In this document: in pieces, positions 7,676 to 8,520 of the stretch | Numbering within the stretch: the stretch's first letter is position 1 | How the letters are laid out: every line of letters begins with the position of its first letter | Made by a program: the position numbers and the translations under genes | Origin: Gammaproteobacteria bacterium | GTDB taxonomy: Bacteria > Pseudomonadota > Gammaproteobacteria > JAJDOJ01 | NCBI GenBank assembly: GCA_027030565.1 | Contig: JALVEU010000286.1 | Location: 1-8,520, forward strand | DNA: 8,520 nucleotides | Reading direction: 5' to 3' | The notes under the pieces: model-generated | The model's database searches: none | What the model saw: the letters and a program-made list of their open reading frames with translations, nothing else | What the model was told of the DNA's origin: nothing

Positions 7676-7993
7676 ATGGCCGAGTGGATCGATGTTGCAC
7701 CTGCGGAGGAGCTGGAGCCCGGTTCGTGGAAGACCATCGAGTACGACGATCGGATCATCGCCGTGTTCAACCTGGATGGGGAGTTCTACGCCATCGAGGA
7801 CATCTGCACCCATGACGGCGCCGAGCTCACCGGGGGAGAGATCGAGGGCACCGAGATCATCTGTCCGCGCCATGGCGCTCGCTTCGACATCATCACCGGC
7901 GAGGCCCTCACGCCCCCTGCCTACGAAGACATCGACACATTCGAGGTCCGCGTCAAGGACGGCATGGTGCAGGTAAACGTGGAGCCGGACTGA
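7676..7993 (+). CDS. small Rieske-type [2Fe-2S] ferredoxin
   Basis: This 105-residue protein is a single Rieske domain of the soluble kind that serves as an electron carrier, often for oxygenases. The cluster ligands are all present: Cys44 and His46 in CTHDG, and Cys63 and His66 in CPRHG, the C-x-H and C-x2-H pattern with two Cys and two His. There is no membrane segment and no signal peptide, so it is cytoplasmic. Of two adjacent ATG codons (7673 and 7676), the second is preferred because AGGGGGG ends at 7672 and would be too close to the first. It lies 72 nt after sufT in the same direction, behind an extended -10 candidate, so it may be read both with the operon and alone. Its partner is not visible here. 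It may be a client of SUF or supply electrons to assembly; both are inference. Confidence 0.92.
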   Translation: MAEWIDVAPAEELEPGSWKTIEYDDRIIAVFNLDGEFYAIEDICTHDGAELTGGEIEGTEIICPRHGARFDIITGEALTPPAYEDIDTFEVRVKDGMVQVNVEPD

Positions 7994-8161
7994 CCGTAGG
8001 CCGCCGCGGGCCTGCTCGCCAAGGGGCCCACGCCGCTGAAACATGCCGACCTCTCCCTGGCGCAGCGGTGTTCCCAGCTCCCTGCCTCGTCTTCAGGGGA
8101 ATATGCCAGGTGTAGCCCCTCCAGCAGGCGCGTCACGCGCTCCCACCGCCCGCCGCTCCAG

Positions 8162-8520
8162 TCAGAAGTCTGCCGCACTCACCACGGCCGGCAGCTCCGG
8201 CTTGTTCATCACGTGCGTGTAGATCATGGTGGTGGACACATCCGCATGGCCCAGGAGCTCCGGACCGGGCGGATGTCGTAGCCCGCCCCCAGCAGGCGGG
8301 TGGCGAAGGAACGGCGTAGGGTATGGCTGTTGACCCGCTTGGGGATCCGCGCCGCGCGGGCGGCCTGCTGGATCGCCTTCTACACGGCGGTCTACGTTCC
8401 ACACTACCGTAGAGGTCGATGCTGCGTTTGCTCGCCTGAAACACGTATTGCCACGCCCACTGGCGCGGCGCATTCGGGTATTTGCGCGCCAGCGCGCAGG
8501 GTAGGTAGACTGCTCCGTAG
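8162..8520 (-). pseudogene. integron-type tyrosine recombinase (IntI-like), C-terminal remnant
   Basis: The C-terminal part of a tyrosine recombinase is spread over three frames of the minus strand and continues beyond the right edge. The first frame (8516 to about 8382) reads GAVYLPCALARKYPNAPRQW and then WAWQYVFQASKRS; the ALxRKYPNA...WxWQYVF segment is characteristic of integron integrases and not of ordinary phage integrases. A shift near 8380 moves to KAIQQAARAARIPKRVNSHT followed by LRRSFATRLLGAGYDIR. A loss of one base near 8261 then moves to ELLGHADVSTTMIYTHVMNK, with the Gly-His and the tyrosine nucleophile, ending at the TGA at 8162-8164. A TAG at 8380-8382 is in the second frame. 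Two family histidines are arginines (LRHSFATHLL in active relatives, LRRSFATRLL here). With two frameshifts and these changes it cannot be active. Confidence 0.85.

Noticed and set aside
7994..8161. Possible terminator, attC site or small gene between the Rieske gene and the integrase remnant
   Set aside because: Short GC repeats such as CCGCTG (8033-8038) with CAGCGG (8063-8068) and GGCC palindromes exist, but there is no stem followed by a T-tract, no GTTRRRY core for an attC site, and no convincing ORF. I see nothing I can name here.
8162..8473. Two overlapping 103-codon minus-strand frames as separate small genes
   Set aside because: They are pieces of a single integrase: the N-terminal motif block is in one frame and the LLGHADVSTTMIYTHV block in another, with the middle in a third.

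Overview
This window carries a SUF iron-sulfur cluster assembly operon on the + strand. On its left it is flanked by a divergent, minus-strand A-type carrier gene and an ATP-grasp gene. On its right lies the decayed 3' end of an integron-type integrase. High GC content, an E. coli-like SufB/SufA/SufC/SufD set and an IntI-like recombinase all suggest a high-GC environmental proteobacterium, most likely a gammaproteobacterium. This is inferred from protein resemblance and gene order, not from a search.

Layout. 1-795 (-): C-terminally incomplete ATP-grasp enzyme that runs off the left edge. 803-1213 (-): ErpA/IscA-like carrier with an unusual cysteine-bearing tail. 1214-1354: divergent control region with a good sigma70-type promoter toward sufB and a perfect 9-bp-arm palindrome over the predicted transcription start. 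1355-7603 (+): sufB, sufA, sufC, sufD, sufS, sufU, sufT. The C/D, D/S and S/U pairs each share a 4-base ATGA overlap, so these four genes look translationally coupled. Two larger gaps break the pattern: 148 nt between sufB and sufA, and 81 nt between sufA and sufC that contains a terminator-like hairpin. 7676-7993 (+): small Rieske ferredoxin, preceded by its own extended -10 candidate. 7994-8161: no gene recognised. 8162-8520 (-): integrase remnant with two frameshifts, continuing off the right edge.

How the genes work together. SufS takes sulfur from cysteine and passes it as persulfide, here most likely to SufU. SufB, SufC and SufD form the ATP-dependent scaffold on which the cluster is built. 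SufA and the divergent A-type carrier would deliver clusters to apoproteins, and SufT assists maturation. The set has SufU where the E. coli suf operon has SufE. No Rrf2-type regulator gene is inside the window, although the promoter carries a palindrome of the kind such regulators bind.

The system is a recognisable SUF operon, not a new one. The less ordinary points are the modified carrier next to the ATP-grasp enzyme, the internal hairpin, and the integron-integrase relic beside the operon.
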